Origin: Elusimicrobiota bacterium | GTDB lineage: Bacteria > Elusimicrobiota > Elusimicrobia > UBA1565 > UBA9628 | DNA length: 5,181 nucleotides | Direction: 5' to 3' | Assembly (NCBI GenBank): GCA_028865585.1 | Contig: JAGWJU010000102.1 | Span: 1 to 5,181 of the forward strand | Part shown: piece after piece, positions 1 through 5,181 of the stretch | Layout of the letters: every line of letters begins with the position of its first letter | Numbering within the stretch: the first letter of the stretch is position 1 | Translations under genes and position numbers: made by a program | Notes under the pieces: model-generated | Databases searched by the model: none | Told to the model about the DNA's origin: nothing | The model's input: the letters and a program-made list of their open reading frames with translations, nothing else

Positions 1-438
1 ATTCTGGCGCATGAGATGACCCACGTCATCTTCTACGAGTACATGCGCTATCCCGGCGGAGACATCAACCCGCAGCACCGATGGGTCAACGAGGGCCTGG
101 CCGTTTACGAGGAGGAAAAGGCGGCCTCCGGCGGCCAGGGAATCGTGGATCTCTTTCCCTCCGTGCGCCCGGACATGATCCAAAATCCCATTCCCATGGA
201 CCAGATGATCAGCCTCGCGCCCGCAACCGAGCAAGCACACACGGTGAGCGTCTGGTACTGCGAGGCCGAAAGCTTGGTCCAGTTCATGATCGAGCACGGC
301 GGCCGCATGGGATTCTCCCAGTTCCTGGCCGCTCTCAAAAAAGGAGAGACCCTCGATCAGGCGGTCGCGTCGGGATTCCCCGGCACGTGGAGCGGCCTCG
401 CTCCCCTGTACGTCGCATGGAAGACATCCCTTCTTTAA
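1..438 (+). CDS. Gluzincin-type zinc metallopeptidase, peptidase MA-like (C-terminal part, 5' truncated)
   Basis: The frame is open from the first base, giving 145 residues before TAA; the N-terminus lies outside the window. Visible residues 4-8 are HEMTH, a HExxH zinc site with two His ligands and the catalytic Glu. At residues 28-34 comes WVNEGLA, whose Glu31 is the expected third zinc ligand of gluzincins. The spacing and the W-x-NEGLA-x-Y signature resemble the peptidase_MA-like family. The remainder (about residues 80-145) is the helical C-terminal part usual in that family, with a segment rich in Phe and Leu around an HGG turn and a final Trp near the C-terminus. The substrate is unknown. 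Family members are often exported or membrane-anchored, but the region that would show a signal peptide is missing. The last 22 bp overlap the start of the P-type ATPase-like gene, implying one operon and translational coupling. The ATG at position 16 is internal to the HExxH site and is not a plausible start. Confidence 0.85.
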   Translation: MLAHEMTHVIFYEYMRYPGGDINPQHRWVNEGLAVYEEEKAASGGQGIVDLFPSVRPDMIQNPIPMDQMISLAPATEQAHTVSVWYCEAESLVQFMIEHGGRMGFSQFLAALKKGETLDQAVASGFPGTWSGLAPLYVAWKTSLL

Positions 439-2369
439 CAAGCGCCGCAAACCCGGTTTCTCTTCTCCAGATCGCGGCCGGCCTGCTCCTAAGCGCCTCT
501 CTTCTCGCGCAGAGCGCTTTGAATTTTTCTCCCTTTACGGGCTTAGCGCTGGCCTTCTTGCTGGCGCTGGCCGGGGGATGGAGCTTCCACAAAAGCGCGG
601 CCAAAAACCTCATCTGGAGGGACATCAACGCCGACGCCCTCATCTCGTTCTCATCCTGGGCGACTTTCATTTCGATTTCAGTCACCGTCCTGTTTCCGCG
701 CCTCCTCCCGGACTCCGCCCGAACCGCCGCGACGGACATCCTCTGCGCTTTGGTGCTCGCCTCCTCTTTCGGGCGCCGGCTAGCCGGCGCCATGGAGGCG
801 CGCGGGAAACGCCCCTTGGAAAAACTCTTTAGGCTCGCCCCCGGGACCGGACGAATCCTCGACTCTTCAGGCGAGAAAGTCGTTCCCATCGAGGAAATCG
901 CTGAAGGCGCCATCGCCCACGTCCGGCCGGGAGAGCAGATCCCCTTGGACGGCGTCGTGGCCTCGGGGTTCTCCCTGGTAGATGAACGCATCATTCACAA
1001 CTCCACTCTGCCCGCGGAAAAATCCGAGGGGGCCGCCGTCGCCGCTGGAACGGTCAATAAGTCGGATTCGCTCTGGCTGCGCGCGCAAAAGCCCGGAGCG
1101 CGCTCGGGCATCCGGATCATCTCGGATCAAATTCTCGCGAAAAGCAAACCGGGCTCCCGTCTCTTCGGCTTTTCAGAAGGCGCGGCGGCCATGATTCTCC
1201 CTTTCGCGCTCATCTCCGCCCTGACCATGGCCGTGATCTGGGCCATCGACGGCCCCAAGCCGCGCGCGGCGTGGGCGAGCGCCGTTTTGTTCTCCATGCT
1301 TTCCGCCGCCTGCCCGTGCGCGCTCGTCCTCGGGGAGCCGCTGACCATCCTGATCGGACGGCGGCAGGCGGACAAGTCGGGCATCCATTTCCGCCGTCCC
1401 GGCGCGCTGGCCGGAATGAACCGCATCGACGTCATCCTCGTGGGCAAGACGGGGGTCCTGACCCGAGGAAAGCCCGCCGTCGTCAAAGTCGCGGGAGACC
1501 AAGCCGGGATGGACCAGGACTCCCTCTGCGCAATCCTCGCCGTTTCCGAGCGCTCTCCACACCCCATGGCCGCAGCAATCGCGTCATACGCCCGCGACGC
1601 GGGAGCACGGCCCGCGGCCGTGGAGTCGTTTGAGTCCGACCCTGGCCGCGGCTCCACGGCCAGGATTGCGGGCAGAACCGCGCGCCTGGGCAGCCTTCCC
1701 TGGCTCAAGTCCAACGGAGTCTCCCTGCCCAAAACGGCGATCGAAGGCTCCGTTTCAGCCGTAGGTTTTGCCTGGGGAAAAAGCGCCTCCTTAATCTTCA
1801 TCCTGGAGGATCAATTCCGGGAAGGCGCGGCCAACGCCGTCTCGCGGCTTAAGAAAATGGGCATCGAGACAATTCTGGCCTGCGGCGACCGGAACGAAAT
1901 CGCCTACCGCGCCGCCGAAACGACCGGCATCGCCCGCGTGTTCCCGGAAACCCTTCCCGAGGAAAAAACGCGGCTCGTTGAGCGGCTCCAGGGAGAGGGA
2001 AAGCGCGTGGCCCTGCTGGGGCAAAAATTTTCGGACGCCGCGGCTCTCTGCCGGGCGGATATCTCCCTTTCGGCCAAGCCGGGCTCAGAAGTCGCGAGAG
2101 ACATCGCGGACGTCGTCTTGGATGACGCCGACATCTCCCGCGTGGCGCTGGCCTTCGAGGCGGGGAAAGCCCTGCGCAAGGCCTCGCGCAGGGGAATTTT
2201 TTGGATTCTGGGGATCAACGCGCTGCTTCTTCCCGCGGCCGCCGGAATCCTCTACCCCCGCTTCGGGCTCCTCATCCCGGAGCCCCTCGCGGCTGGAGTC
2301 ATTTGCGCGCAGGTGCTGGCTCTGTTGGCGAATTCCAGCAACATCATCAAAAAGGAGACGGCGGCATGA
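417..2369 (+). CDS. P1B-type (heavy-metal) P-type ATPase homologue lacking the catalytic Asp; probable pseudoenzyme
   Basis: The product is a 650-residue inner-membrane protein with P1B architecture and no N-terminal HMA metal-binding domain. Eight hydrophobic segments are visible, near residues 12-34, 37-56, 73-97, 104-118, 255-277, 285-312, 592-612 and 616-638. The actuator domain (about 140-235) keeps RPGEQIPLDG. The sixth segment keeps the metal motif CPC (299-301). The nucleotide-binding domain keeps SPHP (380-383) and GRG (410-412). GD (490-491) and Lys517 of the P domain are also kept. The reaction-cycle residues are lost: DKTGT is GKTGV (343-347), TGES is HNST (194-197) and GDGxND is GQKFSD (535-540). 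The C-terminal membrane residues Tyr and M-x-x-SS of copper pumps are also replaced (Ile600; Ile629, Gln632, Val633). ATG 417 is chosen because it begins just before the first membrane segment; no other start lies near and no Shine-Dalgarno is visible, so coupling to the upstream gene is likely. The family is certain. ATP-driven pumping by the usual mechanism is unlikely, and the real role is unknown. Confidence 0.9.
   Translation: MEDIPSLTSAANPVSLLQIAAGLLLSASLLAQSALNFSPFTGLALAFLLALAGGWSFHKSAAKNLIWRDINADALISFSSWATFISISVTVLFPRLLPDSARTAATDILCALVLASSFGRRLAGAMEARGKRPLEKLFRLAPGTGRILDSSGEKVVPIEEIAEGAIAHVRPGEQIPLDGVVASGFSLVDERIIHNSTLPAEKSEGAAVAAGTVNKSDSLWLRAQKPGARSGIRIISDQILAKSKPGSRLFGFSEGAAAMILPFALISALTMAVIWAIDGPKPRAAWASAVLFSMLSAACPCALVLGEPLTILIGRRQADKSGIHFRRPGALAGMNRIDVILVGKTGVLTRGKPAVVKVAGDQAGMDQDSLCAILAVSERSPHPMAAAIASYARDAGARPAAVESFESDPGRGSTARIAGRTARLGSLPWLKSNGVSLPKTAIEGSVSAVGFAWGKSASLIFILEDQFREGAANAVSRLKKMGIETILACGDRNEIAYRAAETTGIARVFPETLPEEKTRLVERLQGEGKRVALLGQKFSDAAALCRADISLSAKPGSEVARDIADVVLDDADISRVALAFEAGKALRKASRRGIFWILGINALLLPAAAGILYPRFGLLIPEPLAAGVICAQVLALLANSSNIIKKETAA
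1311..1319 (+). other. Intact CPC transmembrane metal motif of the P1B ATPase homologue
   Basis: These codons give Cys299-Pro300-Cys301 inside the context SAACPCALVLGEP, the membrane-embedded soft-metal site of P1B ATPases. Its retention contrasts with the loss of the phosphorylation machinery. Confidence 0.9.
1443..1457 (+). other. Degenerate DKTGT phosphorylation motif (GKTGV)
   Basis: The codons GGC AAG ACG GGG GTC read Gly343-Lys-Thr-Gly-Val347 where P-type ATPases have Asp-Lys-Thr-Gly-Thr. The flanks (NRIDVILV before, LTRGKP after) align without a gap, so this is a substitution and not a misplaced motif. The Asp that forms the phosphoenzyme is absent. Confidence 0.92.
2351..2357 (+). 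promoter_or_regulatory. Strong Shine-Dalgarno of queF inside the ATPase gene
   Basis: AAAGGAG lies 8 nt before the ATG at 2366. It supports that start, whose ATG overlaps the upstream stop as ATGA. Confidence 0.8.
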
Positions 2370-2797
2370 AAAAGAAAACAAAAACGAAGGCGTCGTTTTA
2401 CGGCTACGCGCCGGATCTCGCGTTCTCGGGCCGCTCGGAGAATCTGCCGCCGCTGGAGACCTGGCCAAACCAATACCGGGGCTACGAGATCAAGATCGAG
2501 TGCCCTGAGTTCACCTCGATTTGTCCCAAGACGAAGCTCCCCGATTTCGGGACGCTGACTCTGCGCTACCTGCCGAACAAGGAATGCATCGAACTTAAAT
2601 CATTCAAGTACTACTTGCTCGGCTACCGCAACCTTGGAGTTTTCTACGAAAACGCGGTCAACCGCATTTTAGACGACGTCGTTAAGGCCGCCAAGCCCGT
2701 CTGGGCGGAATTAGAAGGGCGCTTCGCCACGCGCGGCGGCATGCACTCCACGATCACGGCGCGCTATCCTCGCCGAGGAAACGGCGGGTCAAAATAA
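2366..2797 (+). CDS. queF: preQ1 synthase: NADPH-dependent 7-cyano-7-deazaguanine reductase (QueF, type I)
   Basis: This cytosolic enzyme reduces the nitrile of preQ0 to the aminomethyl group of preQ1 with two NADPH, a late step before insertion of the base into tRNA on the queuosine route. The 143-residue product has the single tunnelling-fold domain of type I (unimodular) QueF. CPEFTSICPKT (46-56) contains Cys53, matching the Cys that forms the thioimide adduct with preQ0. Asp60 in the following PDF matches the catalytic acid. ELKSFKYY (76-83) is the QueF motif linked to NADPH binding. Glu95 in FYENAVNR matches the substrate-binding Glu. The Lys-rich start (MKKKTKTK) is a basic tail before the domain. 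The ATG is fixed by the AAAGGAG site and the ATGA overlap with the ATPase-like gene. No other queuosine genes are in the window, so co-transcription with a metal-ATPase relative and a peptidase is not explained by pathway. Confidence 0.96.
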   Translation: MKKKTKTKASFYGYAPDLAFSGRSENLPPLETWPNQYRGYEIKIECPEFTSICPKTKLPDFGTLTLRYLPNKECIELKSFKYYLLGYRNLGVFYENAVNRILDDVVKAAKPVWAELEGRFATRGGMHSTITARYPRRGNGGSK

Positions 2798-2810
2798 GGT
2801 TGGAAGGAAT

Positions 2811-3869
2811 TTAAGCCGGCTCGTCCAAAAGCTCGCGCAGAGCGCGCTCAACGTCTGCTTTCTGCGGCACAATCGCGTATTCAAGGACGGGCGAGAGTCC
2901 GATGCCCGGCGTAGCCTTTCCGCACAACAGCCGCGGACGAACCTTCAGATCGTAGAACAATTCGTCGACGGTGCGGCGGAAAAGGTGCTCTCCAAAATTA
3001 GTGATTTCAGTTTCTTCATTCAGGAAGAGGACGCGCCCGGTCTTCTTGATGGACGCCTTGATAAGCTCCCAATCGTAGGGAACTAACGAGCGCATATCCA
3101 CCACCTCAATGTCTCCGGCCCCGGCCGCGGCGAAAGCCTTGGCGACCTCGATCGCAACGGGCGCGAGCCGGCCGTGGGTCACGACGGTCGCATCCGTTCC
3201 GGACTTGGAAATCTTAGCCTGGCCGATGGGAACCGCGTAATCCTTCACGTCCGGCCAGCGCGGCTTCCACTGCGAGCGATCGCCGATGGGCGCGTCAATC
3301 ATGGCGCGCAGCTCTTTTTCGTCCGCGGGCTCTCCCGGGATCAGTTCTTCGCCTTTGACGCGCAAGAGCGCTTTGGGCTTTAAAAACAGCACCGGGTTAT
3401 CGTCCTTAATGGCGGAAATCATGAGCCCGTAGGCGTCCAAAGGCGTCGAGGGGCAGACCACCTTCATGCCATGAAGCTTTGTGGCGATGGAATCAAACGA
3501 ATGAGAATGATAGAGGGAGCCGTGGATGCCCGAGCCCGTGGGAGTCATCACCACCATAGGCGTCTTGTAGCGCCCGCCAGAAGTCCAGGCCGCGTTGGCC
3601 GCGAGCTTGAGAAGATCAATGACGTTGAAGATGTAGTCGACAAACTGGATTTCGGCCACCGGCCGGAAACCAGCCCACGCCAAGCCCATGGCCGCGCCCA
3701 CGATGCCCCGCTCATCCAGCGGAGAGTTCCACGCCGTGCGTAAACCCTGCGTCGCGGTGAAGACGCCTCCCAGAGGCGGGCCGACGTCCTCGCCAAAAAT
3801 CTCCTTCACGCCCAAATTTTCCTCGCCGTAGTGGAGGGCCATGCGGATGGCCTGGACCATGTTCGCCAT
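2811..3869 (-). CDS. 2-oxoacid dehydrogenase E1 component, beta subunit (branched-chain/pyruvate type)
   Basis: This 352-residue protein is the beta half of a heterotetrameric thiamine-diphosphate-dependent E1. Such enzymes decarboxylate a 2-oxoacid and pass the acyl group to a lipoyl E2. The N-terminal pyrimidine-binding domain (about 1-170) shows FGEDVG (25-30), GGVF, and PLDERGIVGAA (50-60) with Glu53 at the position of the Glu that activates the cofactor. AEIQFVDYI (72-80) and LYHSHS (119-124) follow. The C-terminal transketolase-like domain (about 225-345) shows ATVVTHGR, VVDMRSLVPYD and NFGEHLF. AEIQF-x-DYI and the YHS-x-S loop favour the branched-chain dehydrogenase type over pyruvate or acetoin, but substrate cannot be settled from sequence. 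Residues about 172-212 are longer than in typical family members. The ATG at 3869 is chosen over an upstream in-frame ATG at 3929, which lies inside the alpha gene. It makes a TGATG overlap with the alpha stop and has a purine-rich ribosome site just ahead. Confidence 0.93.
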   Translation of the reverse strand: MANMVQAIRMALHYGEENLGVKEIFGEDVGPPLGGVFTATQGLRTAWNSPLDERGIVGAAMGLAWAGFRPVAEIQFVDYIFNVIDLLKLAANAAWTSGGRYKTPMVVMTPTGSGIHGSLYHSHSFDSIATKLHGMKVVCPSTPLDAYGLMISAIKDDNPVLFLKPKALLRVKGEELIPGEPADEKELRAMIDAPIGDRSQWKPRWPDVKDYAVPIGQAKISKSGTDATVVTHGRLAPVAIEVAKAFAAAGAGDIEVVDMRSLVPYDWELIKASIKKTGRVLFLNEETEITNFGEHLFRRTVDELFYDLKVRPRLLCGKATPGIGLSPVLEYAIVPQKADVERALRELLDEPA

Positions 3870-4903
3870 CAGCTGCCCCCTTTCCTGGGGTAAGACGGCG
3901 GCAAGGACTCGAAGTAGACCCCGTCCCAAATGGAGTCCGGCGACGGATAGGGCTCCTTCTTGACCTGCTGGTGGGCGTCATCAACCTCGGCCAGGGCCTG
4001 GGCCCAGACTTTCTCGAAATCTTCCTTTTTGGCGACGCCCTGGGCCGCAAGCTTCTCTTCGAAAATGGCGATGCAGTCGGGCTCGTTCACGCGGTTGGCG
4101 CCAGACGCGGAGGAATGGCCGTAAAGTCGGCTGCAGACGGCTTCGAGGAGATACGGCTTTCTTTCCTTGCGGCAGTAGGCCAGCGCTTCTTGGATGGCGG
4201 CGTAGGACTCCGTCACGTCGTTGCCGTCGATGGTCTTGGCCTGCATGCCGAAGACCTTGCCCCAATCGGAAATCTTCTTCTCGCCGTGCTGGGTCGCCTC
4301 GGGCACCGAGATGGCGTAATGGTTGTTGACCACGATGATGAGGATGGGCAGCGGAAGAACCGGGCGGTTGGCCCAAACCAGGCAGGAGTGGAAGTCCCCC
4401 TCCGCCGTGCCGCCGTCGCCGCCCGTAACGATTGTGACGGCATCGCCGGGAGTCCGCGCGTTGGCGATGGCCGTGCCGATGGCCGAGGAATACTGCGTCT
4501 CGATGGTCGAGGTCACGGGCACGACGTTCCACTCCGGAACGCAGTAGTGGTTGACGAAATTGCGCCCCTTAGTGTAAGGATCGGTCGCAACCGTGCGCAT
4601 CTGCCGGATGCTGTCGATGGTGGCGGCTCCCATCGCCAGAAGCGTGGCGCTGTTGCGGTAGTGCAGGTTGAGATAATCGTAGCGCGGGCCCTGGCCTTTC
4701 TTCACCTGGAGGCCCAGGCTCACGTTGAACGCCTCTTCCCCCGGCCCGCCGATCCAGAAATAGCCCTCGCCGGTGCGCCCCATCTTGATGCAGCGCTCTT
4801 CCAAAACTCGGGCGCGGACCATCAGGGTATGGATTCTCAAAAGCAGGGTCTTGTCCATTTTCCCGAAAAGCCCGCCGGAGACGGCGACGCTTGATTGCGC
4901 CAT
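3869..4903 (-). CDS. 2-oxoacid dehydrogenase E1 component, alpha subunit (branched-chain/pyruvate type)
   Basis: This 344-residue protein is the alpha subunit of the same E1. It binds the diphosphate end of thiamine diphosphate. The thiamine motif is visible as GDG (162-164) followed after 28 residues by NN (193-194). Other family marks are the N-terminal VRARVLEERC helix (29-38), FWIGGPGEEA (49-58), the substrate-channel HYRN (81-84), and RLYGHSSASG (259-268), which corresponds to the loop that is phosphorylated in mitochondrial homologues. The length is usual for a bacterial alpha subunit, apart from about 15 extra N-terminal residues. The ATG at 4903 is used; Met16 (ATG at 4858) is an alternative, since neither start has a convincing Shine-Dalgarno. 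The gene precedes the beta subunit with a 1-base TGATG overlap, so the two are made together. No E2 or E3 gene is in the window; the complex must use partners encoded elsewhere or beyond the right edge. Confidence 0.94.
   Translation of the reverse strand: MAQSSVAVSGGLFGKMDKTLLLRIHTLMVRARVLEERCIKMGRTGEGYFWIGGPGEEAFNVSLGLQVKKGQGPRYDYLNLHYRNSATLLAMGAATIDSIRQMRTVATDPYTKGRNFVNHYCVPEWNVVPVTSTIETQYSSAIGTAIANARTPGDAVTIVTGGDGGTAEGDFHSCLVWANRPVLPLPILIIVVNNHYAISVPEATQHGEKKISDWGKVFGMQAKTIDGNDVTESYAAIQEALAYCRKERKPYLLEAVCSRLYGHSSASGANRVNEPDCIAIFEEKLAAQGVAKKEDFEKVWAQALAEVDDAHQQVKKEPYPSPDSIWDGVYFESLPPSYPRKGGS
3876..3886 (-). promoter_or_regulatory. Ribosome binding site of the E1 beta gene
   Basis: On the - strand AGGAAAGGGGG lies 6 nt before the ATG at 3869, within the end of the alpha gene. 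It decides the beta start and, with the TGATG overlap, points to coupled translation of the two subunits. Confidence 0.65.
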
Positions 4904-4909
4904 GATCTC

Positions 4910-4918
4910 AGAATAGCA
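4910..4918 (-). promoter_or_regulatory. Possible extended -10 promoter element before the E1 alpha gene
   Basis: On the - strand TGCTATTCT fits an extended -10 (TGn plus TATTCT, 4 of 6 bases matching TATAAT), with only a poor -35 (TTTAAG) 17 bp upstream. Transcription would begin about 7 nt later, at or next to the ATG at 4903, giving a nearly leaderless message. That would agree with the lack of a good Shine-Dalgarno. It is a single weak motif match and could be chance. Confidence 0.3.
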
Positions 4919-4957
4919 AAAAATTGCGGAGACTTAAATTCACCATCAGGAATCGGA

Positions 4958-5181
4958 TCAAGGTTGGGCGGGAGCCGAGGTTCGCGTCATGCTCCAAGAT
5001 GAGGATGCACCATCGTTGCCGCTGAAGGTTCCTTTGCAGGAATCCGGGGAAGAGCAGCCACCGCTGCCGCTGCCGCCGCCGCAAAGGTCCCCGGACGGCG
5101 CTGCGGCGGTCAGGGAGACGGATCCGTCGGAACCGACGGCGCCCTTGGCGTCCGCGGCGTCGAAAGTTCCGCCGCCCGCGA
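4958..5181 (-). CDS. C-terminal tail of a Gly/Ser-rich, Cys-containing protein, probably exported (5' truncated)
   Basis: On the - strand a frame is open from the right edge to TGA at 4958, giving 73 residues with no start in the window. The composition is dominated by Gly, Ser, Ala, Thr and Asp, with pieces such as GTFDAADAKG and GSDGSVSL. A Gly/Ser stretch is flanked by Cys33 and Cys42, with Cys48 shortly after. Such low-complexity, Cys-bearing sequence is common in secreted or surface proteins, but there is no recognisable domain. Codons mostly end in G or C, as in the neighbouring genes. The gene lies 54 bp upstream of, and in the same direction as, the E1 alpha gene, and may or may not share its transcript. 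A Pro-rich frame on the other strand (ATG at 4989) is also open to the edge and is the competing reading. I prefer the - strand because of its composition and stop placement, without certainty. Confidence 0.5.
   Translation of the reverse strand, partial: AGGGTFDAADAKGAVGSDGSVSLTAAAPSGDLCGGGSGSGGCSSPDSCKGTFSGNDGASSSWSMTRTSAPAQP
5058..5082. repeat. Imperfect CCG/CTG trinucleotide run
   Basis: The + strand runs as near-perfect CCR/CTG-type triplets (CCA CCG CTG CCG CTG CCG CCG CCG C). On the - strand it encodes the Gly/Ser stretch of the right-hand partial protein. It is a low-complexity coding repeat, prone to length change. Confidence 0.6.

Noticed and set aside
81..416. Upstream extension of the ATPase-like frame to an ATG at 81
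   Set aside because: It lies wholly within the peptidase gene, and its Arg/Gly/Pro-rich translation looks like an out-of-frame shadow. The membrane protein begins naturally at ATG 417.
1127..1801. - strand open frame (224 codons) opposite the ATPase-like gene
   Set aside because: It is a shadow of the + strand coding frame, with no domain or ribosome site. The same applies to 335-994 on the - strand.
417..2369. Calling the ATPase-like gene a pseudogene
   Set aside because: There is no frameshift or internal stop, all eight membrane segments and the nucleotide-binding motifs persist, and it is coupled to both neighbours. Loss is confined to catalytic motifs, which suggests a pseudoenzyme.
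1978..2508. + strand frame spanning the end of the ATPase-like gene and the start of queF
   Set aside because: Its translation is Arg/Ser/Pro-rich and covers two genes with firm family motifs in other frames.
2814..2821. Perfect palindrome AGCCGGCT at the end of the E1 beta gene as a terminator or operator
   Set aside because: It has no loop or T run, lies within coding sequence, and 8-bp palindromes are expected by chance in G+C-rich DNA.
3971..4894. Long + strand open frame (307 codons) opposite the E1 alpha gene
   Set aside because: It is antisense to a gene with clear family motifs, and its Gly/Asp/Val/Arg-rich translation has no recognisable domain. It is typical of a shadow frame in G+C-rich DNA.
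4915..4926. Small inverted repeat GCAA-TTTT-TTGC (- strand) as a terminator
   Set aside because: A 4-bp, A/T-rich stem with no following T run is too weak. It overlaps the possible promoter instead.
4989..5181. + strand Pro-rich open frame starting at ATG 4989
   Set aside because: It has no ribosome site, and its Pro/Leu/Ala-rich composition is what the antisense of a Gly/Ser-rich gene gives. It is kept only as the alternative to the - strand call.

Overview
The window is a G+C-rich bacterial segment with densely packed, overlapping genes. It looks like an uncultured Gram-negative-type lineage, but nothing in it fixes a phylum, so I do not assign one. There are six protein-coding regions, two cut by the window edges. 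No tRNA, rRNA, CRISPR array or mobile element was seen.

Left half, + strand (1-2797): a tightly coupled three-gene run. It opens with the C-terminal part of a gluzincin metallopeptidase (HEMTH plus WVNEGLA). Next, overlapping it by 22 bp, is a 650-residue membrane protein with the full P1B-type (heavy-metal) P-type ATPase architecture and an intact CPC membrane motif. Last, joined by an ATGA overlap, is queF, encoding the NADPH-dependent preQ0 reductase of queuosine biosynthesis. The ATPase is the most unusual object here. The phosphorylated Asp of DKTGT is Gly (GKTGV), TGES has become HNST, and GDGxND has become GQKFSD, yet the nucleotide-binding residues (HP, GxG) are kept. The frame is open and well formed, so it reads as a pseudoenzyme rather than a decayed gene.

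Right half, - strand (2811-4903): the alpha and beta subunits of a thiamine-diphosphate-dependent 2-oxoacid dehydrogenase E1, most like the branched-chain 2-oxoacid dehydrogenase type. They are in the order alpha then beta and are joined by a TGATG stop/start overlap. They converge on queF with only 13 bp between the stops, so no E2 or E3 gene follows them here. A possible extended -10 element sits so close to the alpha start that a leaderless transcript is conceivable.

Far right, - strand (4958-5181): the C-terminal tail of a Gly/Ser-rich, Cys-containing protein, probably exported. It has no start codon in the window and is overlain on the other strand by a Pro-rich open frame, so this call is tentative.
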